Source of the DNA: CAYVUV01 sp964455095
GTDB lineage: Bacteria > Desulfobacterota > Binatia > HRBIN30 > CADEER01
Direction: 5' to 3'
Assembly: GCA_964455095.1 (NCBI GenBank)
Contig: CAYVUV010000336.1
Location: 1 to 32,400, forward strand
DNA length: 32,400 nt
Shown here: piece by piece, positions 22,003 to 30,468 of the stretch
How positions within the stretch are numbered: the first letter of the stretch is position 1
Layout of the letters: each line of letters opens with the position of its first letter
Notes under the pieces: generated by a model
What the model saw: the letters and a program-made list of their open reading frames with translations, nothing else
Database searches by the model: none
Told to the model about the DNA's origin: nothing
Position numbers and translations under genes: made by a program

Positions 22003-25000
22003 ATGAGACGAGCGCAGGGCACCGCGAGTACGGAATCGACTGGTCGACGGTTGGAGTGCCGCGCTGCGTCACCCGATTCTCCAGTCCGCAAGCGCTCGGC
22101 AGCTCGCCGCGCGCTGACCGGGCTCGCGATCATGGCGCTGCTGCTTTCGGCGCTGCCGCTCAGCGCGCAGACGACCGGCGTGGCGACGGTCGACGTCGTC
22201 AACTACCTCACCATGCAGCCCGTCGCCGGCGCGACGGTGCTGGCGAAGAAGCGTGTCGGGGACACCTTGACCTGGGTCGCGCAGCGCACTACCGACGCCG
22301 CCGGGCGGGCGACGTTTCAGCTCGCGGGCCTCGGCAAGGGAACGACCTACGTGTTCCTGACCAATGTCTTTGGCACCGGCTACGCGCAGAGCCGCGACGT
22401 CGGCGTCGTGGGGGGCGTTCGGCTGTATGTGGGCACGCTGGCCGTCAGCCTCGTTGCGGGCGGTACCCGGGCGCCGCAGGCGAATGCCCTGGTGACGGTC
22501 AAGGAGCGGCTGGCGGACTCGACCCTGAAGTGGGTCGGCCAGGCGACGACCGACGGCGCGGGCAAGGTGATCCTCGACCCCGCCGGACTGGGCAGCGGCC
22601 GTGTGTACGCCCTCGAGGCCAAAAGCCCGTGGGACGGAACGACCAAGCGCAGCAACGACATTCGCGACCGCGGCGCGATGACATTTGCCGTCGGCAACGC
22701 GCCGCTGACCGTCACGCTCGCCGATGCGCTGAGTCTGCAACCGCTGCCGCAGCAGACGCTGACGGTTCGCGAGCGGCTGGCCGACGGCACGCTCAAGTGG
22801 ATCGTCGACCGCGCCACGGACGCGGCGGGCCGCGCCGTCTTCGACCTCGCCGGGCTCGGCGAGGGCCGGACGTATGTGCTGCGCGCCAAGGTGTTCAACG
22901 GCACCTACAGCGAGAGCAGCGACATCACCGCCGCCGGCGACTTCCTCTTCAAGGTCGGCACGCTGCAGGTCACGGTGGTCAGCGGCAGCACGGGTGCCGC
23001 GATGCCCGGCGTATTGGTTTCGACCTACGAGCTGCTCGCTGACGGGACGAAGAAGTGGGTCAACGACGCCACCACCGACGCGCGCGCCACGATTCGCTAC
23101 GATCTGGCAGGGCTCGGGCGCGGCCGGCGTTATCAGCTGCGCACCAAGAGCCCGCTCGACGGTTCGACGAAGTGGAGCAACACGGTCACCGAAACGGGTC
23201 GCTTCACGTTCGTCGTCGGCAACGCGCCGCTGGTCGCGACGCTGAAGAACGGCTTGAGCAACGCCGTGCTCGCCAACAAGATCATCAGTGCCCGCGAGCG
23301 GCTCGCCGACGGCACGACGCGGTGGGTGATGGACCGCACGACGGATACCGCCGGCAAGGCGACCTTCGGCCTCGATGGCCTGGGTGAAGGGCGCAAGTAC
23401 TACCTGACCACGACCCCGTACGACGCCGGCACGGCGACCAGCCGCGACATCACCGCGCCGGGCGAGTTCGCCTTCAACGTCGGCATGCTCGAGGTCGCCG
23501 TGGTCAATCCCTACGACGGCTCGGTGCTGCCGAACCTGGCGGTCACCGCGCGCGAGCAGCTCGCCGACGGCACCAAGTACGTGACGGGCGGCACGACGGA
23601 CGCGCAGGGCATCATCCGCTTCGATCTGCCCGGGCTCGGTGAGGGCAAGAGCTACGTGCTCGAAGCGAAGGGCCCGATCGACGGCGCCACCAAGCGCAGC
23701 GATCTCATCACCGCCACCGGCCGCATTACCTTCCGCGTCGGCAGCGCGCCCCTGGTGGTCACGCTGGTCAACGCGCTCAGCGGCGACAAGCTGCCCGGCG
23801 TGAAGATCACCGTGCAGGAGCGCACCGGACCGGACACGCTCGTCTGGGTCACCGCGCGCACGACGGATACCGCCGGGCGCGCGCTCTTCGACCTCGCCGG
23901 TCTCGGCAACGGCCGGACGTATGTGCTGAGCGCGGTGCCGTACAACGGCGGCACAGCGTACAGCGACGATCTGCGCACCGCCGCGCCCTACGAATTCCGT
24001 GTCGGCAGCGTCGAGGTGGCGCTGATCAAGGGCGCCGACGGCAGTGTCCTGGCCAACTACAAGGTGAGCGCCTACGAGAAGCTGGCGGACGGCAAGCTCA
24101 GCTGGGTGACGTCGGGGAACACGGATCTGGCCGGCGTCATCCGCTTCGACTTCCGCGGCTTGAAGACCGGAAAGACCTACGTCCTCGAAGCCAAGAGCCC
24201 GCTCGACGACACCACCAAGCGCAGCCAGGAGATCAAAGCCGTCGGCAAGTACGTCTTCCGGGTCGGCAACGCCCCGGTCGTCGTCACGGTGCGCAACGCG
24301 CTGAGCGGCGCCGCGCTCGCGGGGCTGTCGATCACGGCGAAGGAGCGGACGGCGACGGGCTCGCGCTGGGTCCGGCAGGTGACGACCGACGCCGGCGGAC
24401 AAGCGATCTTCGACCTCGACGGGCTCACCAGCGGACGGGTCTACTTCTTCGTCTGCGAGCCGTACGGTGCCGGAGCGGTGGAGAGCCCCAACGTCACGCG
24501 GGCCGGTCCGTTCGACTTCCCGGTCGGCGCGCTCGAAGTGCTGGTGCTCAGTGGGGCCGACGGACAACCACTCGCCGACACCGAGGTGACGGCCTACGAG
24601 GTGTTGCCCCTCGTCGACGAGAAGAAGGACAAGAACTGGAAGTGGAGCCGTTACGGCCACACCGATGCCAACGGCATCATCCGCTTCGACCTGCCCGGGC
24701 TCGGCAGCGGGCGGACGTACATCCTCGAGGCGCATAGCCCCGTCGATGGCAGCCACAAGTACACCGATCCGCTCACGCAGCCCGGTCGCCTGACGTTCGT
24801 CGTCGGCAACGCGGCGCTGCGCGTGACGCTGATGAACGGGCTCACCGGCGAGCCCGTAGTGGGCGCCGAGATCAGCGCCTACGAAGTGTTCCCCGACGGC
24901 AACTGGGCCTGGGCCTCGTGGGTCGAGACCGACGCGTTCGGCGTCGGGGCCTTCGATCTCGACGGCCTCGGCAGCGGGCGCGTCTACATCCTCGATACCG

Positions 25001-27360
25001 ATCCCTACGACGCCGGCGCCGTGCAAAGCCCGCCCATCGAGATGACGGGCGATATCGTCATGCGCGTCGGCACGGTGCCGGTGACCGTGATCGACGGCGA
25101 CGGCGACCTGCCGATGGCCGGCGTGCACATCGATGTCTACGAGATCGACGACAGCCAGCCGGACGACGAAAAGAAGAAGAAAGACGGGCCCCGACTGATC
25201 TGGGCCAAGCATGCCGACACCGATGCCAACGGCATGATCCAGTTCGACATCGAGGGCCTCAGCCAGACCACACCCGACTCGCCGGTCGACGGCCGCCGTT
25301 TCGTGCTCGTGGCCTGGCAGCCGTTCGGCGCCAAGAAGGCCTACTACAGCGGCGTCCTCACCCACGAAGGGCCGATCGAGTTTCGCATCACGCGAGAGGG
25401 CGACTACCCGCTCGACGCGAAGCCGCCGTCGGTCTCGGTGACGAGCCCGGTCGACGGGGCGAACGTCGATGTCTCGGGTTTCACGCTGATCGGTTTCGCC
25501 GACGACAACGCGACGCTGACGCAGGTCGTGGTGACGGTGACCGATCCGGTGAAAGGTACCGTAGTCGGCCAAGCGACGTACAGCCAACAGACCGCCGGGT
25601 GGACCTTCCCCGTGTCCGCCTCGATGATCACGCTCGGCCAGACCGTGTCGATCGCGGTGCGTGCCTACGACCAGGCGAACAACGAGGCGACGCAGACCCT
25701 CTCCGTGCGGGTCATCGTCGACACCGCCGCGCCGGTGATCGCCATCACGTCACATCAGGACGGTGCGGAGGTCGAGAAGACCGGCTTCCTGCTCGCCGGC
25801 ACGGCGCGCGACGACATCGCCGTCACCAGCCTGGTCGCCAGCGTCATCGACCCGGTGCTCGGCGTCACCGTGAACCGGCAACCCGTGGATGTGGCGGCCG
25901 CCGGCGGCCAGTGGACCTTTACGGTGCTGAACGGCCAGATGACGCAGGGCCAGATGGTCACCGTCGCGCTCGAGGGGCGCGACGCGAAGGGCAACCGCGG
26001 CACGGCGTCGATCGCGCTCCTCGTCGTCGCCGTCGACTTCGAGGGCACGCACCTGATCAACCGCATCACCTTCGGTGCCACCCCGCAGCTCTACGCCGAG
26101 GTGGCGTCCATCGGACCCGACGCCTTCCTGGCCCAGCAGCTGGCGCCGCAAACCGTCGACGACTCCGCTTTCACCGCCCTTATCGGCGCTCAGCCGGTGC
26201 CGACGACCGCCGCGGAGCTGCAGCGCTACGCACTGCTGCACATGATCAACAGCCGGCGCCAGCTGCGCGAGGTGCTGACGCAGTTCTGGGACAACCACTT
26301 CAACACCGACCTCAACAAGACCAAGGTCGTCGCCTACGAGCTGTCGGAGAACAACGCTCTGCGGCAGAACGCGCTCGGCCGCTTCCGCGACCTGCTCGAC
26401 GTCAGCGCGCGCGGCCCGGCTATGATGATCTACCTCGACAACGCCACCAGCCAGCGGGCCAACCCGAATGAAAACTACGGGCGCGAGCTGTTGGAGTTGA
26501 TGACGCTCGGCGTCGACGGCGGCTACACGCAACGGGACGTCGAGCAGGTGGCCAAGGCCTTCACCGGCTGGCAGGTGCAGAACGGGCAGTTCTTCTTCAA
26601 CGCCGCCGATCACGACACGGGCGCGAAAACCGTGCTCGGCCAGACGCTGCCGGCCGGCCGCGGCATCGAGGACGGCGTGCAGGTGCTCGACATCCTCGCC
26701 CGCCATCCGTCGACGGCGCGCTTCCTGTGCACCAAGCTGTCGCAGCTCTTCGTCAGCGACCGGCCACCGGCGGCGCTGGTCGCGCGCTGCGCCCAGGCTT
26801 ATCTGGCCAGCGACGGGCAGATCGGCACGACCGTCGCGTCGATCCTGCGCTCGCCCGAGTTCGGCGATCCACTCTACTTCCGCGCCAAGATCAAGACTCC
26901 GCTCGAGTTCGTCGTCGGCGTGGTGCGCAACTTCGGCGCCACGACCAACACCGGCGACTTGATCGCGATCATGGACGACATGGGCATGCGCCTGTTCCAG
27001 AACCCGGTGCCGACGGGGTGGTCGGAGACCGGCGACGACTGGATGAACTCCAACGCGCTCATCCAGCGCATGCGCTTCGTCAACCAGGTCGCGTATGCGC
27101 CGCAGGGCGGGGCGAACACCTGGGTGCAGCTCAGGCCGTTCTTCACCAACAGCGGCTTCACCACGGCGGACGGCATCACCGGCTTCCTCTTCCAGATGCT
27201 CTTCCACCACGACTACACCGATCTCGACCGCGCCGCCGCGCTCGACATCCTGACCAACGCCGGCACCTCGGCGTTCGACATCACCGCGCCGAACGCCGAC
27301 GCGCGACTGCGCCGGCTGGTGGGCACGGTGATGAGCTACCCCGGCTACGAGTTCCAGTGA
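22003..27360 (+). CDS. Giant secreted protein: 12 SpaA/Cna-B-like repeats, two Ig-like domains, C-terminal DUF1800
   Basis: A 1785-residue exported protein. A long basic N-region and ALTGLAIMALLLSALPLSA (residues 37-55) form the signal peptide. Residues 56-1130 are twelve ~88-residue beta-sandwich repeats, each with (E)RLADGTxKWV, TTDxxGxxxFDLxGLGxGRxYxL and a closing F-x-VG, similar to Cna-B/CarboxypepD_reg modules. Residues about 1141-1240 and 1242-1344 are two Ig-like domains (VSVTSPVDGANV; IAITSHQDGAEV). Residues 1345-1785 are DUF1800: HLINRITFGATP, QFWDNHFNT, NENYGRELLELMTLGVDGGYT, VAKAFTGWQV and KIKTPLEFVVGVVRNFG. Start ATG has GGAGGGGG five bases upstream. The DUF1501 gene follows after 28 bp, the usual DUF1800-DUF1501 arrangement. 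DUF1800 normally stands with a short leader (about 450-550 residues), so the stalk is unusual. Confidence 0.88.
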   Translation: MRRAQGTASTESTGRRLECRAASPDSPVRKRSAARRALTGLAIMALLLSALPLSAQTTGVATVDVVNYLTMQPVAGATVLAKKRVGDTLTWVAQRTTDAAGRATFQLAGLGKGTTYVFLTNVFGTGYAQSRDVGVVGGVRLYVGTLAVSLVAGGTRAPQANALVTVKERLADSTLKWVGQATTDGAGKVILDPAGLGSGRVYALEAKSPWDGTTKRSNDIRDRGAMTFAVGNAPLTVTLADALSLQPLPQQTLTVRERLADGTLKWIVDRATDAAGRAVFDLAGLGEGRTYVLRAKVFNGTYSESSDITAAGDFLFKVGTLQVTVVSGSTGAAMPGVLVSTYELLADGTKKWVNDATTDARATIRYDLAGLGRGRRYQLRTKSPLDGSTKWSNTVTETGRFTFVVGNAPLVATLKNGLSNAVLANKIISARERLADGTTRWVMDRTTDTAGKATFGLDGLGEGRKYYLTTTPYDAGTATSRDITAPGEFAFNVGMLEVAVVNPYDGSVLPNLAVTAREQLADGTKYVTGGTTDAQGIIRFDLPGLGEGKSYVLEAKGPIDGATKRSDLITATGRITFRVGSAPLVVTLVNALSGDKLPGVKITVQERTGPDTLVWVTARTTDTAGRALFDLAGLGNGRTYVLSAVPYNGGTAYSDDLRTAAPYEFRVGSVEVALIKGADGSVLANYKVSAYEKLADGKLSWVTSGNTDLAGVIRFDFRGLKTGKTYVLEAKSPLDDTTKRSQEIKAVGKYVFRVGNAPVVVTVRNALSGAALAGLSITAKERTATGSRWVRQVTTDAGGQAIFDLDGLTSGRVYFFVCEPYGAGAVESPNVTRAGPFDFPVGALEVLVLSGADGQPLADTEVTAYEVLPLVDEKKDKNWKWSRYGHTDANGIIRFDLPGLGSGRTYILEAHSPVDGSHKYTDPLTQPGRLTFVVGNAALRVTLMNGLTGEPVVGAEISAYEVFPDGNWAWASWVETDAFGVGAFDLDGLGSGRVYILDTDPYDAGAVQSPPIEMTGDIVMRVGTVPVTVIDGDGDLPMAGVHIDVYEIDDSQPDDEKKKKDGPRLIWAKHADTDANGMIQFDIEGLSQTTPDSPVDGRRFVLVAWQPFGAKKAYYSGVLTHEGPIEFRITREGDYPLDAKPPSVSVTSPVDGANVDVSGFTLIGFADDNATLTQVVVTVTDPVKGTVVGQATYSQQTAGWTFPVSASMITLGQTVSIAVRAYDQANNEATQTLSVRVIVDTAAPVIAITSHQDGAEVEKTGFLLAGTARDDIAVTSLVASVIDPVLGVTVNRQPVDVAAAGGQWTFTVLNGQMTQGQMVTVALEGRDAKGNRGTASIALLVVAVDFEGTHLINRITFGATPQLYAEVASIGPDAFLAQQLAPQTVDDSAFTALIGAQPVPTTAAELQRYALLHMINSRRQLREVLTQFWDNHFNTDLNKTKVVAYELSENNALRQNALGRFRDLLDVSARGPAMMIYLDNATSQRANPNENYGRELLELMTLGVDGGYTQRDVEQVAKAFTGWQVQNGQFFFNAADHDTGAKTVLGQTLPAGRGIEDGVQVLDILARHPSTARFLCTKLSQLFVSDRPPAALVARCAQAYLASDGQIGTTVASILRSPEFGDPLYFRAKIKTPLEFVVGVVRNFGATTNTGDLIAIMDDMGMRLFQNPVPTGWSETGDDWMNSNALIQRMRFVNQVAYAPQGGANTWVQLRPFFTNSGFTTADGITGFLFQMLFHHDYTDLDRAAALDILTNAGTSAFDITAPNADARLRRLVGTVMSYPGYEFQ
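22168..25392 (+). repeat. Coding tandem repeats: six alternating A/B pairs
   Basis: Twelve units end in a VG or similar: 22168-22434, 22435-22695, 22696-22959, 22960-23220, 23221-23484, 23485-23742, 23743-24006, 24007-24267, 24268-24528, 24529-24807, 24808-25071 and 25072-25392. Odd units typically start N/SAPLxVTLxNALS and contain PYDAGTA-like turns. Even units start T/S/ALEVxVVxGxDG and contain AKSPLDGTTKRS. Lengths are 86-89 residues except unit 10 (93) and unit 12 (107), which carry Lys/Asp-rich loop insertions (EKKDK; DDEKKKKDG). Units are diverged at DNA level, so the array is old. Confidence 0.88.
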
Positions 27361-27388
27361 GCCGACAGGACCTCCGAGGAGAGCCCCC

Positions 27389-28645
27389 ATGGTGAATCGA
27401 CGCGAGTTCTTCCGCTACCTGGCCGCGGCGTCCGCCGCGACCGCGAGCTTCGTCTACGGCAACCCGCTGCGCCCGCGCCTGCGGGTGGCGAAGGCGGCGA
27501 CCGGCAAGTCGCTGATCGCCATCTTTCAACGCGGCGGCTGCGATGGGCTGAACACGGTGGTGCCCTACGGCGACCCGAACTACGCCGCGCTGCGCCCGAC
27601 CATTCGGATCATGCCGCCGAGCCCGACCAATCCCGCCTCGGCCGTCGACCTGGACGGCTTCTTCGGCCTTCACCCGGGGCTCGCGGCGCTGCGGCCGCTC
27701 TATTTGAACGGCGACCTCGCGGTGCTGCCGGCGGTGCAGTACCCGAACGCCTCCCAGTCGCACTTCGACGGCCAGCTCTTCATCGAGCACGGCGCGGTGG
27801 ACAAGGACGTCGACGGCTGGCTCAACCGCCACCTGGTGACGCTGCCGCAGCCGGCGACGCTGCGCGGCGTGGGGTTCGGTTCCGAGCTCCCCGATGCGTT
27901 GCGCGGCCAGGCCATCGTGTCGGCGTTCAATGACATCACCGACTTCACCCTCGGCCTGCCGCAGGCGCAGGAAGACCCGCTGCTGGCCGACCTGAGCCGC
28001 GTCTACAGCCAGCGGCCCGACAGCGCCAAGGCGTACCGGGATCTGGTGCAGCAGAACGGGCGCGTCATCATCAACGATCTCGCCGTGTTGAGTGGGATCA
28101 ATCCGAGCTCATACGTTCCCGCCAACGGGGCCGTCTACCCGAGCTCGGGCTTCGGCACGCAACTGCGCCAGATCGCGCAGCTGCTCAAGGCCGGCCTCGG
28201 CCTGGAGGTGGCGGCGCTCAGTATCGGCGGCTGGGACACGCACTCCGATCAGGGCGGCGGTCAGACCAACGGACAGCAGGCGAGTCGTCACCGTGATTTC
28301 GCCAACGGCATCGCCGCCCTGTACACCGACCTCGGCGCGCTGATGCAGGATGTGGTCGTCGTGACGATGACCGAGTTCGGCCGCACCTCGCAGGAGAACG
28401 CCAGTCGCGGCACCGATCACGGTCACGCCTCGGCGTGGTTCGTCGCCGGCGGCGCCGTGCGCGGCGGCATCTATGGCACCTGGCCCGGCTTGGCGCCGTC
28501 GCAGCTCAACGATCAGCGCTACCTCGAGCACTCGATCGATTTCCGCGACGTGATGGGCGAGTTGCTCACCCGCCACATGGGGAACACGCAGCTGGGCGCG
28601 CTGCTGCCTGACCACACGTTCCGGCCCGTCGGCTTCCTGAGCTGA
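27389..28645 (+). CDS. DUF1501 protein, Tat-exported
   Basis: A 418-residue partner of DUF1800. The N-terminus VNRREFFRYLAAASAATASF is a twin-arginine signal (Arg4-Arg5), implying folding, perhaps with a cofactor, before export. DUF1501 hallmarks are all present: IFQRGGCDGLNTVVPYGDPN (45-64), LRPTIRI, FGLHPGLAALRPLY, YPNASQSHFDGQLF, AALSIGGWDTHSDQGG, VVTMTEFGRTSQEN and GTDHGHASAWFVAGGAVRGG. The family is distantly related to the sulfatase/alkaline-phosphatase fold (Asp/His-rich GGWDTH, DHGHA). Its reaction is unknown. The GAGGAGAG site precedes the ATG 28 bp after the DUF1800 stop. Secreted by a different route (Tat) from its partner (apparent Sec signal). Confidence 0.92.
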   Translation: MVNRREFFRYLAAASAATASFVYGNPLRPRLRVAKAATGKSLIAIFQRGGCDGLNTVVPYGDPNYAALRPTIRIMPPSPTNPASAVDLDGFFGLHPGLAALRPLYLNGDLAVLPAVQYPNASQSHFDGQLFIEHGAVDKDVDGWLNRHLVTLPQPATLRGVGFGSELPDALRGQAIVSAFNDITDFTLGLPQAQEDPLLADLSRVYSQRPDSAKAYRDLVQQNGRVIINDLAVLSGINPSSYVPANGAVYPSSGFGTQLRQIAQLLKAGLGLEVAALSIGGWDTHSDQGGGQTNGQQASRHRDFANGIAALYTDLGALMQDVVVVTMTEFGRTSQENASRGTDHGHASAWFVAGGAVRGGIYGTWPGLAPSQLNDQRYLEHSIDFRDVMGELLTRHMGNTQLGALLPDHTFRPVGFLS

Positions 28646-28682
28646 GCCGACACCGGCGCGGCCCGGCATGTCTGGGCACGCG

Positions 28683-28711
28683 TTGCATCGTTCGGTGCCT
28701 GGACCTATGTC
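28683..28711 (+). promoter_or_regulatory. Weak candidate promoter of the GT-C-like gene
   Basis: TTGCAT (28683-28688), a 17-bp spacer and TATGTC (28706-28711) each match consensus at three core positions. This would separate the downstream membrane protein from the DUF1800-DUF1501 unit. No terminator is seen before it, so read-through is also possible. Confidence 0.3.
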
Positions 28712-28747
28712 TGTCGCGGCCGTTGGCTCGCTACAGAAAGGTCGGGG

Positions 28748-30373
28748 ATGGGTTCTGTCTGGCTCTCGGGCGTGCGCGGGGGGGTGAGCTTCAGGACCGT
28801 CTTCGCCGCGGCCTTCGCGCCGTTTTCAGCCTTCGTCGTCTTCGCGGCGGCGCGCATGCCGATGTCATATGACGACGCCTTCAACGCCACGCTGCCGCTG
28901 AATCTCCTGCGCGGGAAGGGCTATGCCAGCCACTTCGGCGGCCTCGAGCCGTTCGATCCGGCGATCAGCTCGGGCGCGGCGTTCCTCGCTCCCGCGGCGC
29001 TGCCGATGCGTCTGTTTGGGACCGGCACGCAGTGGCCGATGCTGTACACGGCGGCGCTGTGCCTGGCGCTCTATCTGTGTCTGCTGCGCCGGCTGCACCG
29101 CGCCGCGCCGTGGGCCGCCCTGGCGACCGCGATCCTCGTGCCCTTCAGACTCTGGCAGGGGAAGAATGACCAGGTGGTCGCCGGCAACATCCTGCCGGGG
29201 CCGCCGTTCGGATACTGGTACCAGCTGCTCGGCAACCTGCCTGGGCTGCTGGCCCTCGTCGTGGCGATGAGCCTGCTGGTCAAGCCTGGGCCGCTGGCGC
29301 TCAGACGCTGGGTCGCTGTCCTGGGGCTGACCGCGTTTGCGGTGAACGCCAAGGTCATGCACCTCATCCCACTCGTCGCCATGGTCGTGACCTGGGCCCT
29401 GATGCCGTCCGGTGACTTCAGCGCCGCGTCACAGCCGACGAGCGCGCGACGGCGGCGGGCGGCGATCGGGTTGAGCCTGCTGGCCGCCGGCTGGTGCGGA
29501 TTCTGGTTCAACCGTGCGCTGGCGTGGATCTTCCTCGACGGCGCCGCGTTCAGGGACTTTGCCACCCAGGAGACGCAGTTCCTCATCGCCCACAACCCAG
29601 CCGCGGCGCTGCTGTCGGTTCCGGGCGCGGCGCTCCCCGGCGTGCTCACCGATGCGCTGCTGCGGAATGCGCCGCGCGCGTTCGACCTATTCGGCGGGCG
29701 CTTGCAGGTCGCGGTGACGCTCGCCGGTCTCCTCGCCACCGGCGCCGTGGCGCTGCGACAGGTGAGGCAGTGCGCCATCGCGCGGCTCGGGCTCGTGTTG
29801 ATCGCTGGGGCAGCGGCGCATTTCACCTGGTGGGTCTGCCAGCCGGAGCCTCGCTCCCACCACCTGACGCCGGTTCCGGGCCTGGCTTGCTTCGCGCTGG
29901 GGTGCGGCTTCGGCTTGTGGCGCCCGTCGATGACCGATGCCTACCGGTGGCGTCAGGTGAAATGGGGGGCAACTCTGGCATTGGTGTGCGCCGTCGGCGC
30001 GCCACGTGTGGTTGGCGCACTGGGCGGGTGGGGCGAGTTGCGCGAGTATCGAAATCAGCAGATCAATGCGGCAGCGACTCTCGGCCGTCTGGCCGGCGAG
30101 TATCCGGACGCCGCATTCTGCGCCCCCGGCTGGTGGGTGCCGCGCCAGCTGACGTATCTCGCCCCGGCGGACACCCGGTACTGCGATATCAACCGGCTCA
30201 GCCGCGACGCGCCGGGCCGGCGCATCCTGATGCTGGCGACGAACCTCTGGCCGACGGAGCTCGACGATGTGCGCGCCGCCGCCGCGCGCTGTACCGTGCC
30301 GCTCGGCCGCGACGGCCGTTTCGAGTTCCGGGGCTGCGACGGCTTCGTCCGCCCCGGTGGCTCGAAGCGGTAG
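28748..30373 (+). CDS. GT-C-like integral membrane glycosyltransferase
   Basis: A 541-residue polytopic protein. After a first membrane helix comes MSYDDAFNATLPLNLLRGKGYA (39-60), which resembles the first extracytoplasmic loop of ArnT/PMT-type GT-C enzymes, where an acidic pair plus an N-L-L-x-G-K-G-Y segment binds the lipid-phosphate sugar donor. About ten further hydrophobic segments follow to residue ~425, and a soluble Cys-containing C-terminal part (about 435-541; AFCAPGWWVPRQLTYLAP, RYCDINRL). Likely transfers a sugar from a polyprenyl-phosphate donor on the outer face of the inner membrane. Start ATG has AAAGG at 28737-28741. The family is inferred from one motif and topology, so a general membrane protein remains possible. 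Confidence 0.6.
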   Translation: MGSVWLSGVRGGVSFRTVFAAAFAPFSAFVVFAAARMPMSYDDAFNATLPLNLLRGKGYASHFGGLEPFDPAISSGAAFLAPAALPMRLFGTGTQWPMLYTAALCLALYLCLLRRLHRAAPWAALATAILVPFRLWQGKNDQVVAGNILPGPPFGYWYQLLGNLPGLLALVVAMSLLVKPGPLALRRWVAVLGLTAFAVNAKVMHLIPLVAMVVTWALMPSGDFSAASQPTSARRRRAAIGLSLLAAGWCGFWFNRALAWIFLDGAAFRDFATQETQFLIAHNPAAALLSVPGAALPGVLTDALLRNAPRAFDLFGGRLQVAVTLAGLLATGAVALRQVRQCAIARLGLVLIAGAAAHFTWWVCQPEPRSHHLTPVPGLACFALGCGFGLWRPSMTDAYRWRQVKWGATLALVCAVGAPRVVGALGGWGELREYRNQQINAAATLGRLAGEYPDAAFCAPGWWVPRQLTYLAPADTRYCDINRLSRDAPGRRILMLATNLWPTELDDVRAAAARCTVPLGRDGRFEFRGCDGFVRPGGSKR

Positions 30374-30403
30374 TCCGGCGCGCTTCCCGGCAGGCGCTGC
30401 TTC

Positions 30404-30455
30404 TTGCGTTCGCGAGGCGCGGTCCATAATGTTCAACACCGAAGTAACTTTCGGT
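30404..30455 (+). promoter_or_regulatory. Candidate promoter and 5' hairpin of the cupredoxin gene
   Basis: CATAAT (30425-30430) matches the -10 consensus at 5 of 6. TTGCGT (30404-30409) is a poor -35 with a short 15-bp spacer. The predicted start near 30437 would place a perfect 6-bp stem, ACCGAA (30438-30443) and TTCGGT (30450-30455), at the 5' end of the mRNA, directly before the GGAGA ribosome site. A role in mRNA stability or translation control is possible. Confidence 0.35.
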
Positions 30456-30468
30456 GGAGAACCGTACG

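Noticed and set aside
22168..25392. Regular ~265-bp periodicity as a possible CRISPR or satellite array
   Set aside because: Units are in-frame protein repeats with diverged DNA and no short identical direct repeats with unique spacers.
22069..25587. 1172-codon open frame on the minus strand opposite the giant gene
   Set aside because: Arg/Asp/Val-rich composition typical of an antisense shadow of high-GC coding DNA; it mirrors the repeats of the real plus-strand gene, which has signal peptide, domains and ribosome site.
28646..28747. Terminator between DUF1501 and the GT-C-like gene
   Set aside because: No stem with a T-tract was found.
29494..30429. 311-codon second plus-strand frame inside the GT-C-like gene
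   Set aside because: Arg/Pro-rich out-of-frame shadow; the other frame carries the membrane helices and donor-site motif.
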